From the NCBI GenBank assembly GCA_003168265.1, contig PMSV01000019.1, positions 186,001-250,000 on the forward strand: 64,000 nucleotides of DNA. The letters are read 5' to 3'. The position numbers were made by a program, and so were the translations under genes. A model generated the notes under the pieces. It worked only from the letters and a program-made list of their open reading frames with translations, ran no database searches and was not told the DNA's origin. Origin of the DNA: Chitinophagaceae bacterium. GTDB lineage: Bacteria; Bacteroidota; Bacteroidia; Chitinophagales; Chitinophagaceae. Numbering within the stretch: the stretch's first letter is position 1; each line of letters opens with the position of its first letter. This document shows, piece by piece, positions 37,366 through 46,258 of this stretch.

Positions 37366-37516
37366 GTTTGATTAAGTTTCTATGGCATTAAGGAATGAAG
37401 GAAATTGAACTCCCTAATTTACGCCAAAGAGGATTCCTGCTAAAAAAAATGCGCGTAGGATTGACAATTAAAGTTGGCTGGCTGGAATGGATTGGTTAGG
37501 CCTGATCCCGGGCTCA

Positions 37517-37930
37517 TTATTCAACCATCAATTGACCGACATAGGCATTGGTCAGCGGTTTTCTGCCAAAGACCCTGACTACATAGTTTCCCTGACCAAA
37601 ACCAGCCATGCTGATCAGGAATTTGTTCTTCCCCATAAAGACTTTTACTGTTTCATCTTTGATGACCACATTGGAAAGGCTGGATACCAGTATCCTGGCC
37701 AGATAAAAATCCCTGGATGAATTGATTTGTACCGTTATATCAGAATTTGCAGGAACAGGATTGGGAAAAACGATAATATTTGCTGATTTAACCGGTATTA
37801 TCATACTGGAATTGGGTACAAAAGAGCTGCTGTCCTGTGCCACAGCCCTATTCAACAAAAAGGGAATAGCAATTGTCAATGTCACCGCTAACCTGATAAA
37901 AATTTTTTGAGTATAATTCCTGCATTCCAT
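37517..37930 (-). CDS. Small exported protein consisting of a T9SS sorting-like fold
   Basis: 137 aa with a signal peptide (about 1-31, ending AVAQ), a short linker, and then IIVFPNPVPANSDITVQINSS and a C-terminal GNYVVRVFGRKP...VGQLMVE. This is the pattern of the type A sorting domain of type IX cargo, here without any cargo domain. The rest of the protein is too short for another fold. It may be a free sorting-domain-like protein or a remnant of a larger cargo gene; the signal peptide and intact frame favour a working gene. Confidence 0.6.
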   Translation of the reverse strand: MECRNYTQKIFIRLAVTLTIAIPFLLNRAVAQDSSSFVPNSSMIIPVKSANIIVFPNPVPANSDITVQINSSRDFYLARILVSSLSNVVIKDETVKVFMGKNKFLISMAGFGQGNYVVRVFGRKPLTNAYVGQLMVE

Positions 37931-38035
37931 GTCTGAGATTTATACCTATATGAGGTCAAATCATATGCCAGTCCGTTGATTCGTGAAATCGCCTGACAAA
38001 GGAACATGCCGGTAGGATTGGATTTTCCGATATAC

Positions 38036-38668
38036 TTAAGGTGGAGTCACAGGAACTGGAACATTCGACCCAAGCTTTTTACTGGAAATAATGAATTTAA
38101 AACCCAGGGAAAAATTCGCAAAGTATAGCTTGTCTGTGGGAGTAATGCCGTAGAAATAATCTATACGTCCGTTCGTATAGTTTTTCACATCCGGGCTTCT
38201 GAGTGGAACATAAACGGAAAAGGACAAATACCCGAATTTCCAATTATCCGGACGAAAATCAACACCACCGCCAAAAGTGAAATTCCGGAACAGGGTATCA
38301 TAACCGGTATTATGCTTGTAATAAATATAGGTGTTCGTACCATATAGAAATTCCACATGGGGAATAAATAGGACGGATGGGGCCATCACAAATGCCCTCA
38401 CTTTAACTCCAACATTATATCCCGGTTTCACATAATACCAGCCACCACCTGCAAAAAATCCAACATATGGAATGGGATAATAAATCGCATGAACGCCAAG
38501 GCCGCCATATTCATAACCCATCCCGGCTCCAACCGAAAACTTATCGATCGGGGCATCGAGGTGAAAAGGGGTAACCATCATCGAAGTATCTTCTCCAAAA
38601 TCCTGAGCCTGAGACTGATAACCAAGCAGTGAAAGCAAAACCAAGCAAATAGTCCGGTTCAAATTCAT
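38036..38668 (-). CDS. Exported outer-membrane barrel-like protein
   Basis: 210 aa with a signal peptide (about 1-21, ending QSQA). The body has alternating strands with Gly/Tyr/Phe pairs such as KFSVGAGMGYEYGGLGVHAIYYPIPYVGFFAGGGWYYVKPGY and ends in FSLGFKFIISSK plus a Pro-rich tail. It resembles small beta-barrels, but the last strand is not at the C-terminus. Function unknown. Confidence 0.6.
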   Translation of the reverse strand: MNLNRTICLVLLSLLGYQSQAQDFGEDTSMMVTPFHLDAPIDKFSVGAGMGYEYGGLGVHAIYYPIPYVGFFAGGGWYYVKPGYNVGVKVRAFVMAPSVLFIPHVEFLYGTNTYIYYKHNTGYDTLFRNFTFGGGVDFRPDNWKFGYLSFSVYVPLRSPDVKNYTNGRIDYFYGITPTDKLYFANFSLGFKFIISSKKLGSNVPVPVTPP

Positions 38669-38714
38669 GCGGGTAAAGATATAGAAGATAGCAGAGTAAG
38701 TTGTTAAGTTTATG

Positions 38715-38722
38715 CAAAAATA
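38715..38722 (-). promoter_or_regulatory. Candidate -7 box for the barrel-like gene
   Basis: TATTTTTG on the minus strand, 47 bp before the ATG; a TTG lies 22 bp further upstream (38745-38747), inside the loop of the osmC terminator-like hairpin. Spacing is one base longer than usual. Confidence 0.35.
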
Positions 38723-38732
38723 AAATGATCAG

Positions 38733-38761
38733 TTGGCCCCAGGGCAATGCCCTGGGGTGAT
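38733..38761 (-). terminator. Terminator-like hairpin after osmC
   Basis: CCCCAGGGC pairs perfectly with GCCCTGGGG around AAT, 23 bp past the osmC stop. The following minus-strand bases are not a clear T run, so it may be a terminator with weak tail or only a stabilising hairpin. Confidence 0.5.
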
Positions 38762-38779
38762 CTTCTGCGAATTAAAAAA

Positions 38780-39190
38780 TTAGACCAACTGGGCATCCAG
38801 CGTGATAGTAGCATTAAGAAGTTTGCTGACAGGACAGTTGAGTTTGGCATCCTCTGTAGCTTCTTTGAATTTTTCGGGGCTGATTCCAGGTATTCTGGCC
38901 TTTAATACAAGATCAGAACCGGTTATGCCGCCATCGCCCAGGGTCACCGTAGAGGTTACATCCAGCGATTCTGCAGTAAATCCTCCTGTCTGCAAAACAA
39001 AACTCAGTTTCATCGCAAAGCATCCCGCATGGGCCGCTGCGATCAATTCTTCCGGATTGGTACCGACTCCTTGCTCAAAACGGGACTTGTAGGAATATTG
39101 GGTTTGATTCAAGGTTGTGCTTTGAGTAGTGAGATGACCGCTGCCATCTTTTCCAGTGCCATTCCAAATGGCTGTAGCTGTACGTTTCAT
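38780..39190 (-). CDS. OsmC-family peroxiredoxin
   Basis: 136 aa. The two redox Cys of the OsmC family are present: AGCFAMKLSFVL (near residue 57) and NCPVSKLL (near residue 119), with the Arg in SRFEQG near residue 38. The family reduces organic hydroperoxides in the cytoplasm. It is close in length to E. coli OsmC. It stands alone. Confidence 0.93.
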   Translation of the reverse strand: MKRTATAIWNGTGKDGSGHLTTQSTTLNQTQYSYKSRFEQGVGTNPEELIAAAHAGCFAMKLSFVLQTGGFTAESLDVTSTVTLGDGGITGSDLVLKARIPGISPEKFKEATEDAKLNCPVSKLLNATITLDAQLV

Positions 39191-39302
39191 TTGCTTAATA
39201 TTTGATATTTATAAATTTATTGCCCAAAAAGGCTGTAGGCCAATGAACAGTTAAATGCATGAAAAGTTGAATTATATTTACGAATTCGTCAATTCATCTG
39301 CA

Positions 39303-39635
39303 ATGTTAATTACTTGGGAGGATTTTGAAAAAATTGATATCAGGATAGGCACGATAACAGAGGTTTTCGATTTTCCGGATGCCCGAAAGCCGGCCTATCA
39401 GTTGACCATTGATTTCGGGGTCCTGGGAATCAGAAGATCATCCGCCCAAATTACCTCCCTTTACAAAAAAGAAGAGTTGGTAGGCCTTCAGATTGTGGCG
39501 ATCGTCAATTTCCCGAAAAAGCAGATCGCCCGTTTTTTTAGCGAGTGCCTGGTTTTAGGGATATATACAGACAAAAATGAGGTAGTTTTATTGCAGCCGG
39601 AAAGAAAGGTTGAAAATGGCTGGAAAGCAGGATAA
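39303..39635 (+). CDS. csaA: CsaA tRNA-binding/export-linked chaperone
   Basis: 110 aa from the ATG at 39303, the start that gives the standard length; the frame is open 16 codons upstream. Dimeric OB-fold protein of the EMAPII/MetRS-C family. The sequence runs ITWEDFEKIDIRIGTITEV, DARKPAYQLTIDFG, SSAQITSLYKKEEL, VVAIVNFPKKQIA-like IVAIVNFPKKQIARFFSECLVLG and KVENGWKAG. CsaA binds tRNA and preproteins. It precedes ogt by 9 bp on the same strand. Confidence 0.92.
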   Translation: MLITWEDFEKIDIRIGTITEVFDFPDARKPAYQLTIDFGVLGIRRSSAQITSLYKKEELVGLQIVAIVNFPKKQIARFFSECLVLGIYTDKNEVVLLQPERKVENGWKAG

Positions 39636-39644
39636 AAGCATTTT

Positions 39645-40145
39645 ATGGGCGAGACATTTGCCACATATTATCATTCTCCGCTGGGTCAACTAAAGATTTC
39701 CGGTACGGAGGATTTTATTACTGAAATCCTTTTCGCTGACAATGTGGAAAAACATTTCCTGAATCCCCGGAAAAAAATTCCATCTGGTTTTGTCAATTGC
39801 ATAGAACAGTTAATAGAATATTTCAACGGACAAAGAAGAGTGTTCGATTTTGCAATGAATCAACATGGAACTGATTTTCAGCAACGGGTTTGGAATGAAT
39901 TATTGGGAATTCCTTTTGGCAAGACCATCAGCTATCTTGAATTAGCCCGTAGATTGGGAGATATAAAATCGATCAGGGCCGCGGCCTCGGCCAATGGGAA
40001 AAACAATATTGTCATCGTGGTGCCTTGTCACAGGGTAATTGGATCCCATAATGATCTGGTGGGTTATGGAGGAGGAATCTGGAGAAAAAGATGGCTTTTG
40101 GAACATGAAGCCAAGATCGCCCATGGAGTACAGACCCTCTTCTGA
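39645..40145 (+). CDS. ogt: Methylated-DNA--protein-cysteine methyltransferase
   Basis: 166 aa suicide enzyme that removes O6-alkyl groups from guanine in DNA. The active-site motif VVPCHRVIG and the following GYGGGIWRKRWLLEHE are diagnostic; the HTH-type region FQQRVWNELLGIPFGKTISYLELAR binds DNA. Length matches the Ogt type (no Ada N-terminal domain). It may be cotranscribed with csaA. Confidence 0.95.
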   Translation: MGETFATYYHSPLGQLKISGTEDFITEILFADNVEKHFLNPRKKIPSGFVNCIEQLIEYFNGQRRVFDFAMNQHGTDFQQRVWNELLGIPFGKTISYLELARRLGDIKSIRAAASANGKNNIVIVVPCHRVIGSHNDLVGYGGGIWRKRWLLEHEAKIAHGVQTLF

Positions 40146-40177
40146 TGGTTTCAAAAAACGATAGGGATCTTTTTTGT

Positions 40178-40471
40178 TTAAAACCTTCTTCCGGGAGGCC
40201 TGGATGGTGGATAGCCTGAGGGTCTCTGCTGCTCTTCTGCCGGTTTTACGGAAAGCTGTTTCCCTCTGGCAAGCCTTGCGCCATCCAAAGCCAGAATAGC
40301 TTCTTTAGCTTCGGCCGTTTGAGGCATATCAATGAATCCAAAGCCCCTGCTTTTTCTGGTCATACGATCAGTGGCCACTTTTGCAGAACTGACTTCACCG
40401 TATAATTCAAACATTTCCTTTAAATCCGTATCGTCAAAATCATAGGGTAAGCCTGCGACAAATAGCTTCAT
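40178..40471 (-). CDS. RRM-type RNA-binding protein
   Basis: 97 aa from the ATG at 40471, which places the RRM correctly. RNP2 is KLFVAGLP and RNP1 is RGFGFIDM; the tail is Arg/Pro/Gln-rich (PPSRPPGRRF). Single-RRM proteins of this size in Bacteroidota bind RNA, possibly in cold adaptation, but no direct evidence is visible here. It is alone; the strand flips around it. Confidence 0.9.
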   Translation of the reverse strand: MKLFVAGLPYDFDDTDLKEMFELYGEVSSAKVATDRMTRKSRGFGFIDMPQTAEAKEAILALDGARLARGKQLSVKPAEEQQRPSGYPPSRPPGRRF

Positions 40472-40595
40472 GTTAGTTGTTTGATTAAAAATAAGATGAA
40501 AAAGCCAAAACAAAACATTATAAGATTAATTATTTAGGAATTTTCTTAATATAACAAGCTGATTTCCCGGAAGAATAAATTTTTACCTTCCCTCC

Positions 40596-41624
40596 ATGGA
40601 TCAGATAAGATGGAATATCAGTACAATAAGACTGGAGACGGCCGATTGCTTTACCCTGGTACTTCAAAATACAACCGGCGAGCCGGTTGCCTACCAGTCA
40701 GGCCAATTTCTCAGTTTTTTATTCGATCACGGAGGCCATGAAATCCGCAGGTCCTATTCCTTCTCTTCAAGCCCGGCATTCGATTCAGAGATAGCCATCA
40801 CCGTTAAGCGCATTCCAAACGGGGAAATTTCACGTTTGCTCACCGACCGGTTGAAGCCCGGGGACAGCCTGGTTAGCCTTCCGCCTGCAGGATTATTCAC
40901 CTATAACAGCAATGACCAAAATCAGCTTGTCTTTATAGCAGGCGGCAGCGGAATCATCCCGATATTCTCTATTTTAAAATCGATCCTGCCCCGGTCTGAG
41001 AATACTCAGCTCCTGCTTATCAGCCAGGATCATAACGAAGAGAGTGTCTTATTCGATTCGAAATTAGCTCTTTTGGAAAACGATTACAGTGGCCGATTCA
41101 GGCGGATAAGCCTTTTGAGCAACCCCAATGAATACAGGATCCCGCCCCGCAAACTGAATAATCAGCTATTGAATCGCTTATTGAAAGATAATCTGAATGC
41201 CGGTCCGCCACCTGTTTTTTATTTGTGCGGTCCGACGGGCCTGATGCGGATGACCCAGATCACCCTGCATTGGATGGGGTTCAAGGATTCCCAGATCAAA
41301 AAGGAGTTTTTTACCATTGAGAAACCTCCCCTCCCCTCTTCTTTGGCGGCTCTTAAACCTCAGTCCGTTTTAATAAAGCACAAGGGACAGACCTATTCAT
41401 TTGCAACAGCAGAAAGGCAATCCATTTTGGATGCGGCGATACAACATCAGGTGTCCCTGCCCTATAGTTGCAGGTCCGGCAGGTGTTCGAATTGCCTGGT
41501 GCATCTCCGAAAGGGACGGGTATGGATGAGCAATAATGAAGTGCTGACCGAGGCAGACATAGAAAATGGTCTCGTCCTCACATGTACCGGCTATGCCCTG
41601 ACCAACCTGGAACTGGAATGGTGA
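40596..41624 (+). CDS. Flavin reductase with C-terminal 2Fe-2S ferredoxin domain
   Basis: 342 aa. The N-terminal FAD domain has RRSYSFSS (near residue 51), the NAD domain GGSGIIPIFSIL (near residue 113) and CGPTGLM (near residue 206). The C-terminal ferredoxin domain has the ligand set C-x4-C-x2-C in SCRSGRCSNC and the distal Cys in VLTCTGYA. This arrangement is that of phenylacetyl-CoA epoxidase/oxygenase-type reductases (PaaE-like, class IA). It passes electrons from NAD(P)H to an oxygenase or another acceptor; none is adjacent. The partner is unknown. Confidence 0.9.
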   Translation: MDQIRWNISTIRLETADCFTLVLQNTTGEPVAYQSGQFLSFLFDHGGHEIRRSYSFSSSPAFDSEIAITVKRIPNGEISRLLTDRLKPGDSLVSLPPAGLFTYNSNDQNQLVFIAGGSGIIPIFSILKSILPRSENTQLLLISQDHNEESVLFDSKLALLENDYSGRFRRISLLSNPNEYRIPPRKLNNQLLNRLLKDNLNAGPPPVFYLCGPTGLMRMTQITLHWMGFKDSQIKKEFFTIEKPPLPSSLAALKPQSVLIKHKGQTYSFATAERQSILDAAIQHQVSLPYSCRSGRCSNCLVHLRKGRVWMSNNEVLTEADIENGLVLTCTGYALTNLELEW

Positions 41625-41635
41625 TGAGAAATGAA

Positions 41636-42748
41636 TCATACCCGAAGGAAAACCTTTTTACGATACAAAAAATAAAGGAAAAACCATTTCACTAAAACAT
41701 AGAAAACAGCAGTAGCAACTATATTGAAGGGATCTCCGATCCATTGGAACAACCATTTAAACAAACCGTCGTTCGTATAGTCCCAATCGATGAATTTTTC
41801 TGACATATAGATCAGGATCGAATTCATCCCGATTATCTTGAAAAAGAAAGCCCAGTTCTTGTACCCTTTCACATCGATGATATAATAAAAGACTCCAAGA
41901 AAGATCAGGCTGAGTCCGCCAACCTGGAATACAAAGGAACTCGTCCAGAGATTCTTGTTGATCGGGAAATCCAGGTTCCACAGCCGGGCAATAAGAAGGA
42001 AGACAATTCCTGCTGCGAGCATGTAGATCACTTTTTTAGTTTGCGGGATAGGATTGTTTTTCAGAAAATTGCCTGTGATGATGCCCAGCAGTCCGGTAGC
42101 GATCGCAGGAATGGTTGACATGAGTCCTTCAGGATCATGGATATTGTCAACATAAAGATGCCCCGGAATTATAAGACGGTCTGTATAGGAAGCAAAATTG
42201 CCATGTAATGTCAGGTCTCCATGCGGGAAACCAGGGGCCGAAGTGAACTTTAACAGCAACCAATATCCGATGACGATCGCTAAAAACCAGCTGACCCGAC
42301 CAATTTGGCCGGCATAAAGGCTGATGATATTGGCGAACATATACGCAAGTCCAATTCTACCAAGTACGCTGGGGAAACGGATCTCGGAAAGCGGTTTCAG
42401 TTCAAGGCCATTGTTATAAATGATACCCAGGATCACTAAAATAAGCCCGCGCCTGATCACGCGCAGCAATATCCGGTTCCTGGACACCCCTTTTTCCAAT
42501 TCCCTGCCAACTGAAAAAGGCGTAGCCACTCCTGCAATGAAGAGAAAAAGCGGAAAGATCAGATCGTAGAGATGAAATCCATTCCACTGGGGATGGGTCA
42601 ACTGGTTTGCAATCTTGCCCAGAAACGGGGAACCGGTTGCCTTATATAAATTGTTGATGATGTCCTCACCGCCCATGATCCAGAACATATCAAAGCCGCG
42701 AAGGGCGTCGAGTGAATACAAACGCTGTGAGTCCGAAAGACGTTGCAT
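41636..42748 (-). CDS. Heparan-acetyltransferase-like membrane protein (DUF5009 type)
   Basis: 370 aa with about ten hydrophobic helices. It starts SLDALRGFDMFWIMGGEDII, the conserved start of the acyltransferase-3/DUF5009 membrane family, and has NGFHLYDLIFPLFLFIAG and FPSVLGRIGLAYMFANI. The human homologue group acetylates heparan sulfate; bacterial members probably modify cell-surface or imported sugars. The function here is inferred only from the family. It is convergent with the reductase gene (11 bp). Confidence 0.82.
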   Translation of the reverse strand: MQRLSDSQRLYSLDALRGFDMFWIMGGEDIINNLYKATGSPFLGKIANQLTHPQWNGFHLYDLIFPLFLFIAGVATPFSVGRELEKGVSRNRILLRVIRRGLILVILGIIYNNGLELKPLSEIRFPSVLGRIGLAYMFANIISLYAGQIGRVSWFLAIVIGYWLLLKFTSAPGFPHGDLTLHGNFASYTDRLIIPGHLYVDNIHDPEGLMSTIPAIATGLLGIITGNFLKNNPIPQTKKVIYMLAAGIVFLLIARLWNLDFPINKNLWTSSFVFQVGGLSLIFLGVFYYIIDVKGYKNWAFFFKIIGMNSILIYMSEKFIDWDYTNDGLFKWLFQWIGDPFNIVATAVFYVLVKWFFLYFLYRKKVFLRV

Positions 42749-42835
42749 GATGGTAGTTTATAAAAAAATAACGTTAGCCGGCTACGCTGGAAAGAAAGGT
42801 TATGAAAATAAATATAAGAAATGTTACCGAAAAAA

Positions 42836-43324
42836 TCACTTCAGTTCATCACCTGTGAAGGCAAGCGGCATAAGTTGGGAGGCACTCGAAATGATATATA
42901 CCGGGCCGCTTTGTCCACCTAAAATGAGGCGGATCGGTTTTTGCTGACGCAGTTCAAATTCCTGAAGGGACTGTCTGCAGATGCCGCAAGGAGAAATAGG
43001 ATGTCCGCTGTTCCCCTGAACGTTATGGTAACTGATAGCAATGGATACAATGAAAACTCCCGGTTCATGCAGGGAAGAGTAAGTGGAGAGCAGGGTCCTT
43101 TCCGCACAAATTCCTGCAGGAAAGGAAGCATTTTCCTGATTGGTCCCGGTGATCGTCTGTCCATCCGAAATCCGGGCCACTGCAGCTACCCGAAAGCGTG
43201 AATAAGGAGCATAGGCCTGAGCTATCGATTGCCGGGCCTGGAGGAGCAATTCTGCGTCTGTGGGAGAAAGAGAATCTGAGGATTCAAAACATTCGTAAGC
43301 AAACCTGTATTCCTGGATTTTCAT
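42836..43324 (-). CDS. cdd: Cytidine deaminase
   Basis: 162 aa. The zinc-binding deaminase motif is C73-A-E75 in AGICAERTLLST (Cys replacing His, as in tetrameric Cdd) and C113-x-x-C116 in SPCGICRQSLQEFE. The substrate-site FRVAAVARISDG and ENASFP run are also present. It converts cytidine or deoxycytidine to uridine. The ATG abuts an inverted repeat (43324-43352) that includes its first base. It is probably cotranscribed after lepB (47 bp gap). Confidence 0.93.
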   Translation of the reverse strand: MKIQEYRFAYECFESSDSLSPTDAELLLQARQSIAQAYAPYSRFRVAAVARISDGQTITGTNQENASFPAGICAERTLLSTYSSLHEPGVFIVSIAISYHNVQGNSGHPISPCGICRQSLQEFELRQQKPIRLILGGQSGPVYIISSASQLMPLAFTGDELK

Positions 43325-43352
43325 AGCCTAAAAATAACGATATCTTAGGCTA
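43324..43352 (-). promoter_or_regulatory. 8-bp inverted repeat at the cdd start codon
   Basis: TAGCCTAA and TTAGGCTA are perfect arms separated by 13 bases; the distal arm ends on the A of the cdd ATG. In the mRNA the hairpin would cover the ribosome site. It may lower cdd translation, or act as a partial terminator after lepB; no T run follows. Confidence 0.4.
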
Positions 43353-43371
43353 GATGGTCCTTTGACAAATA

Positions 43372-44916
43372 CTATTTGATCCTGTTGAATAGCCTTCTCC
43401 ATCGGATACCCTTGTCCCAGCTCATCCAGATCAGGGAAGCCTGGCCCACCACATGGTCTTCCGGAACAAATCCCCAATACCGGGAATCCTGAGAGTCCTG
43501 TCTGTTATCCCCTGTCATCCAGTAGTAATTCATTTGAAAGGTATAATGATTAGCAGGCTGATCGTTAACATAGATCTGATCGCCCCTCATTTCGAGCTTA
43601 TTGTGTTCATAGGTCCGGATGGCGCGCTCGTACATGGCATAATTTTCTTTGGTTAGCGTGATCGTAGCGCCCTTGTAAGGAATCCATACGGGTCCGAAAT
43701 TGTCCCGGTTCCACTTGTGGAGGGAATCATAAGGCATCACATCGCCTCCTCCGTAATTATAACTGTAATCCAGATCAATTTTTTTGATCAGACCCGCTTT
43801 GATCATCTTGTCCTTTGCATCAAAGGTGAGGAGCATTGAAAACTTGTTTTCCGCCGGATTTCCTATCAGGCTATAATCTCCCTTATCATTGTCCAAATTG
43901 TATTGATCTCTCATCACATCAGGATCCAGGTTCTGTCCGTTGGTAATCGCTATATAATGCAGTTGTGCGTCTGCAGGAGGATCCATGCGAACCGAGTTGA
44001 TATATACAATATCATCACGGAACCGAATGCTATCACCCGGAAGCCCCACGCAACGTTTTATATAATTCTCCTGTTTATCCACCGGACGTATGATGAGCGG
44101 ATAATCATCAGGGTCGTCCATAATGAGCTTCCGGCCAAGATCGATATTCCCATTCCCCAGGTTCCTGGCTACATCGTAATAGGGTCGGAGCGACTGGTAT
44201 TCATCCTTGTTGATCACTGTATCTCCAGCCGGAAAATTGAATACCACCACATCATTTCTTTTTATGGGACTTGGAAACCAGCGAACATAGGGTATCCTGA
44301 TCCATTCCACATAGGATTTGGTATCAAAAACAGGAAGTGTATGATGAAAGAAGGGAACTGCCAGCGGCGTATTAGGTATTCGAGGTCCATAACTGAACTT
44401 GCTCACAAAGAGGAAGTCATTGATCAGCAAGGTTTTTTCCATAGAGCCGGTAGGAATCGTATATGCTTCAAAAATAAAAGTGCGGATGAGCATGGCCGCT
44501 ACCACGGCAAATACACCGGCATCGATCCATTCCCTAAGAGGCGTCTTTTTATGTCTTTTTACCTGTTCAGGTCCGAGAAAACGATCGTCCTTATTGAAAC
44601 CCAGATAGGTAAAATAAAATAAGGGCAGGAGGCTGGCCAGCGTATGTTCGTAAAATTTGAATTTACCGAATGTCTTGACAAATTCAATATAAATACCTAA
44701 GGTAATGAACCAACCCGCAATAGGAATGAATTGAAGGAAAAACCAGTATTTAGGCCTTTTGGCTATGACCATTATCGTCCAGATATTATAAAACGGGATA
44801 AAGGCCTTCCATCCTTCAGCGCCAGCCTTTCGAAACATTCCATATATGCCAAAAGCCGGAAGTTCAACGATCAGCAGGGTGATAAGTAAAAGAGTAAGAA
44901 ACTCATGAGTGGTCAT
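43372..44916 (-). CDS. lepB: Signal peptidase I
   Basis: 514 aa inner-membrane serine protease that removes signal peptides. An N-terminal membrane extension of about 110 residues (four helices, DUF5684-like) precedes the classical part. Catalytic Ser158 is in IPTGSMEKTL and Lys287 in NYIKRCVGLPGDS; the end GDNRQDSQDSRYWGFVPEDHVVG is the C-terminal box. The total length exceeds the usual 300-350 aa owing to the N-terminal extension and a large insertion (about 175-285), a Bacteroidota trait. Its gene is alone except for cdd downstream. Confidence 0.95.
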   Translation of the reverse strand: MTTHEFLTLLLITLLIVELPAFGIYGMFRKAGAEGWKAFIPFYNIWTIMVIAKRPKYWFFLQFIPIAGWFITLGIYIEFVKTFGKFKFYEHTLASLLPLFYFTYLGFNKDDRFLGPEQVKRHKKTPLREWIDAGVFAVVAAMLIRTFIFEAYTIPTGSMEKTLLINDFLFVSKFSYGPRIPNTPLAVPFFHHTLPVFDTKSYVEWIRIPYVRWFPSPIKRNDVVVFNFPAGDTVINKDEYQSLRPYYDVARNLGNGNIDLGRKLIMDDPDDYPLIIRPVDKQENYIKRCVGLPGDSIRFRDDIVYINSVRMDPPADAQLHYIAITNGQNLDPDVMRDQYNLDNDKGDYSLIGNPAENKFSMLLTFDAKDKMIKAGLIKKIDLDYSYNYGGGDVMPYDSLHKWNRDNFGPVWIPYKGATITLTKENYAMYERAIRTYEHNKLEMRGDQIYVNDQPANHYTFQMNYYWMTGDNRQDSQDSRYWGFVPEDHVVGQASLIWMSWDKGIRWRRLFNRIK

Positions 44917-45016
44917 CGGCTGGCAAAATTTTTGAGCCGTAAAAGTAGCATATTAATCGGGGCCTCAAAATATTCACAATGAAAGTTTTGCTAAAACAAC
45001 CCCATTCCCTGAATCT

Positions 45017-46186
45017 TCAATGGCTTTGTTGGGGAAGAACATAGTTGATCACATCCTCTTTTGTTATTGTCTTACCCGACAAAATAACAAGCCTTTCCAC
45101 CACATTGCGCAATTCCCGGATATTGCCGGTCCAGTTGTGGTTCTGAAGGGATTTGATCGCTTCATGATCAATGCCCTTTTTAGATATGCCGTAATCGGAA
45201 CAGATATCGCAGAGGAATTTATCAACCAACAGAGGAATATCGTCTTTCCGCTCATTAAGGGAAGGTATATGAATGATGATCACACTTAACCTGTGATAAA
45301 GGTCCAGCCGAAAATTCTTCTCCTCCACTTCTTTCAAAAGATCCTTATTGGTCGCGGCAATAACCCGAACATCCACATTGATGTCTTTGTCTCCGCCCAC
45401 CCTTGTGATCTTTCCTTCCTGCAAAGCCCGGAGCACTTTGGCCTGGGCATTCAGGCTCATGTCTCCGATTTCATCCAGAAAAAGAGTGCCTCCGTTGGCT
45501 TGTTCAAATTTGCCTATACGCTGTTTCATGGCAGAGGTGAATGAACCCTTTTCATGTCCAAAAAGTTCGCTTTCTATCAGTTCTCCCGGAATAGCGGCGC
45601 AATTCACTTCTATCAAAGCACCCACGGACCGGTTGCTTTTCTCATGCACCCAGCGGGCTACCAATTCCTTTCCTACTCCATTTTCACCGGTCACTAGGAT
45701 CCGGGCATCTGTGGGCGCGACTTTGTCAATGGTTTCTTTTATTTTTTGGATGCGTAGGGAATCACCCACCATTTCCTGCACCTTGCTGATCTTTCTTTTA
45801 AGCACTTTAGTCTCCGTGACCAGGTTTGTCTTATCCTTCGCATTGCGGATCGTAATCAGGAGCCTGTTCAAATCGGGTGGCTTGGATATAAAGTCGTAGG
45901 CTCCTTTTTTTACCGCTTCCACCGCCGTATCGATCGTTCCATGCCCGGAGATCATGATGATAGGGATATCCGGGTTGATTTCCTTGGCTTTTTCCAAAAA
46001 TTCAATCCCGTCGATTTTTGGCATTTTGATATCGCAGAGTACGACATCGTAATCTTTTTCCCTGAATTTTTTCAGCCCTTCCTCCCCGTCTCCTGCCTCA
46101 TCCAGTTTATAACCTTCGTAGGAAAGTATCTCTCCAAGCGTTTTGCGAATCGCTTTCTCGTCATCTATGATCAAAATATTCGACAT
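45017..46186 (-). CDS. Sigma-54 activator response regulator lacking a DNA-binding domain
   Basis: 389 aa. The receiver domain has the acid pair at residues 8-9, phospho-acceptor D52 in LCDIKMPKIDG and Lys in FISKPPD. The AAA+ domain has Walker A 167-174 (GENGVGKE), GSFTSA at 214-219 in place of GAFTGA, the Walker B region FLDEIGDMSL and the Arg-finger region. The chain stops just after the AAA+ domain (VINYVLPQQSH), where NtrC-type activators usually carry a Fis-type HTH. Such forms are frequent in Bacteroidota; it may act from solution. No kinase gene is adjacent. Confidence 0.9.
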   Translation of the reverse strand: MSNILIIDDEKAIRKTLGEILSYEGYKLDEAGDGEEGLKKFREKDYDVVLCDIKMPKIDGIEFLEKAKEINPDIPIIMISGHGTIDTAVEAVKKGAYDFISKPPDLNRLLITIRNAKDKTNLVTETKVLKRKISKVQEMVGDSLRIQKIKETIDKVAPTDARILVTGENGVGKELVARWVHEKSNRSVGALIEVNCAAIPGELIESELFGHEKGSFTSAMKQRIGKFEQANGGTLFLDEIGDMSLNAQAKVLRALQEGKITRVGGDKDINVDVRVIAATNKDLLKEVEEKNFRLDLYHRLSVIIIHIPSLNERKDDIPLLVDKFLCDICSDYGISKKGIDHEAIKSLQNHNWTGNIRELRNVVERLVILSGKTITKEDVINYVLPQQSH

Positions 46187-46258
46187 TGTTTAACAAGCCT
46201 TTTTTATGGAATGATGATTCGTTTGCTTCCTAGGTCAAATTAACGCCAAAAATAAGGC

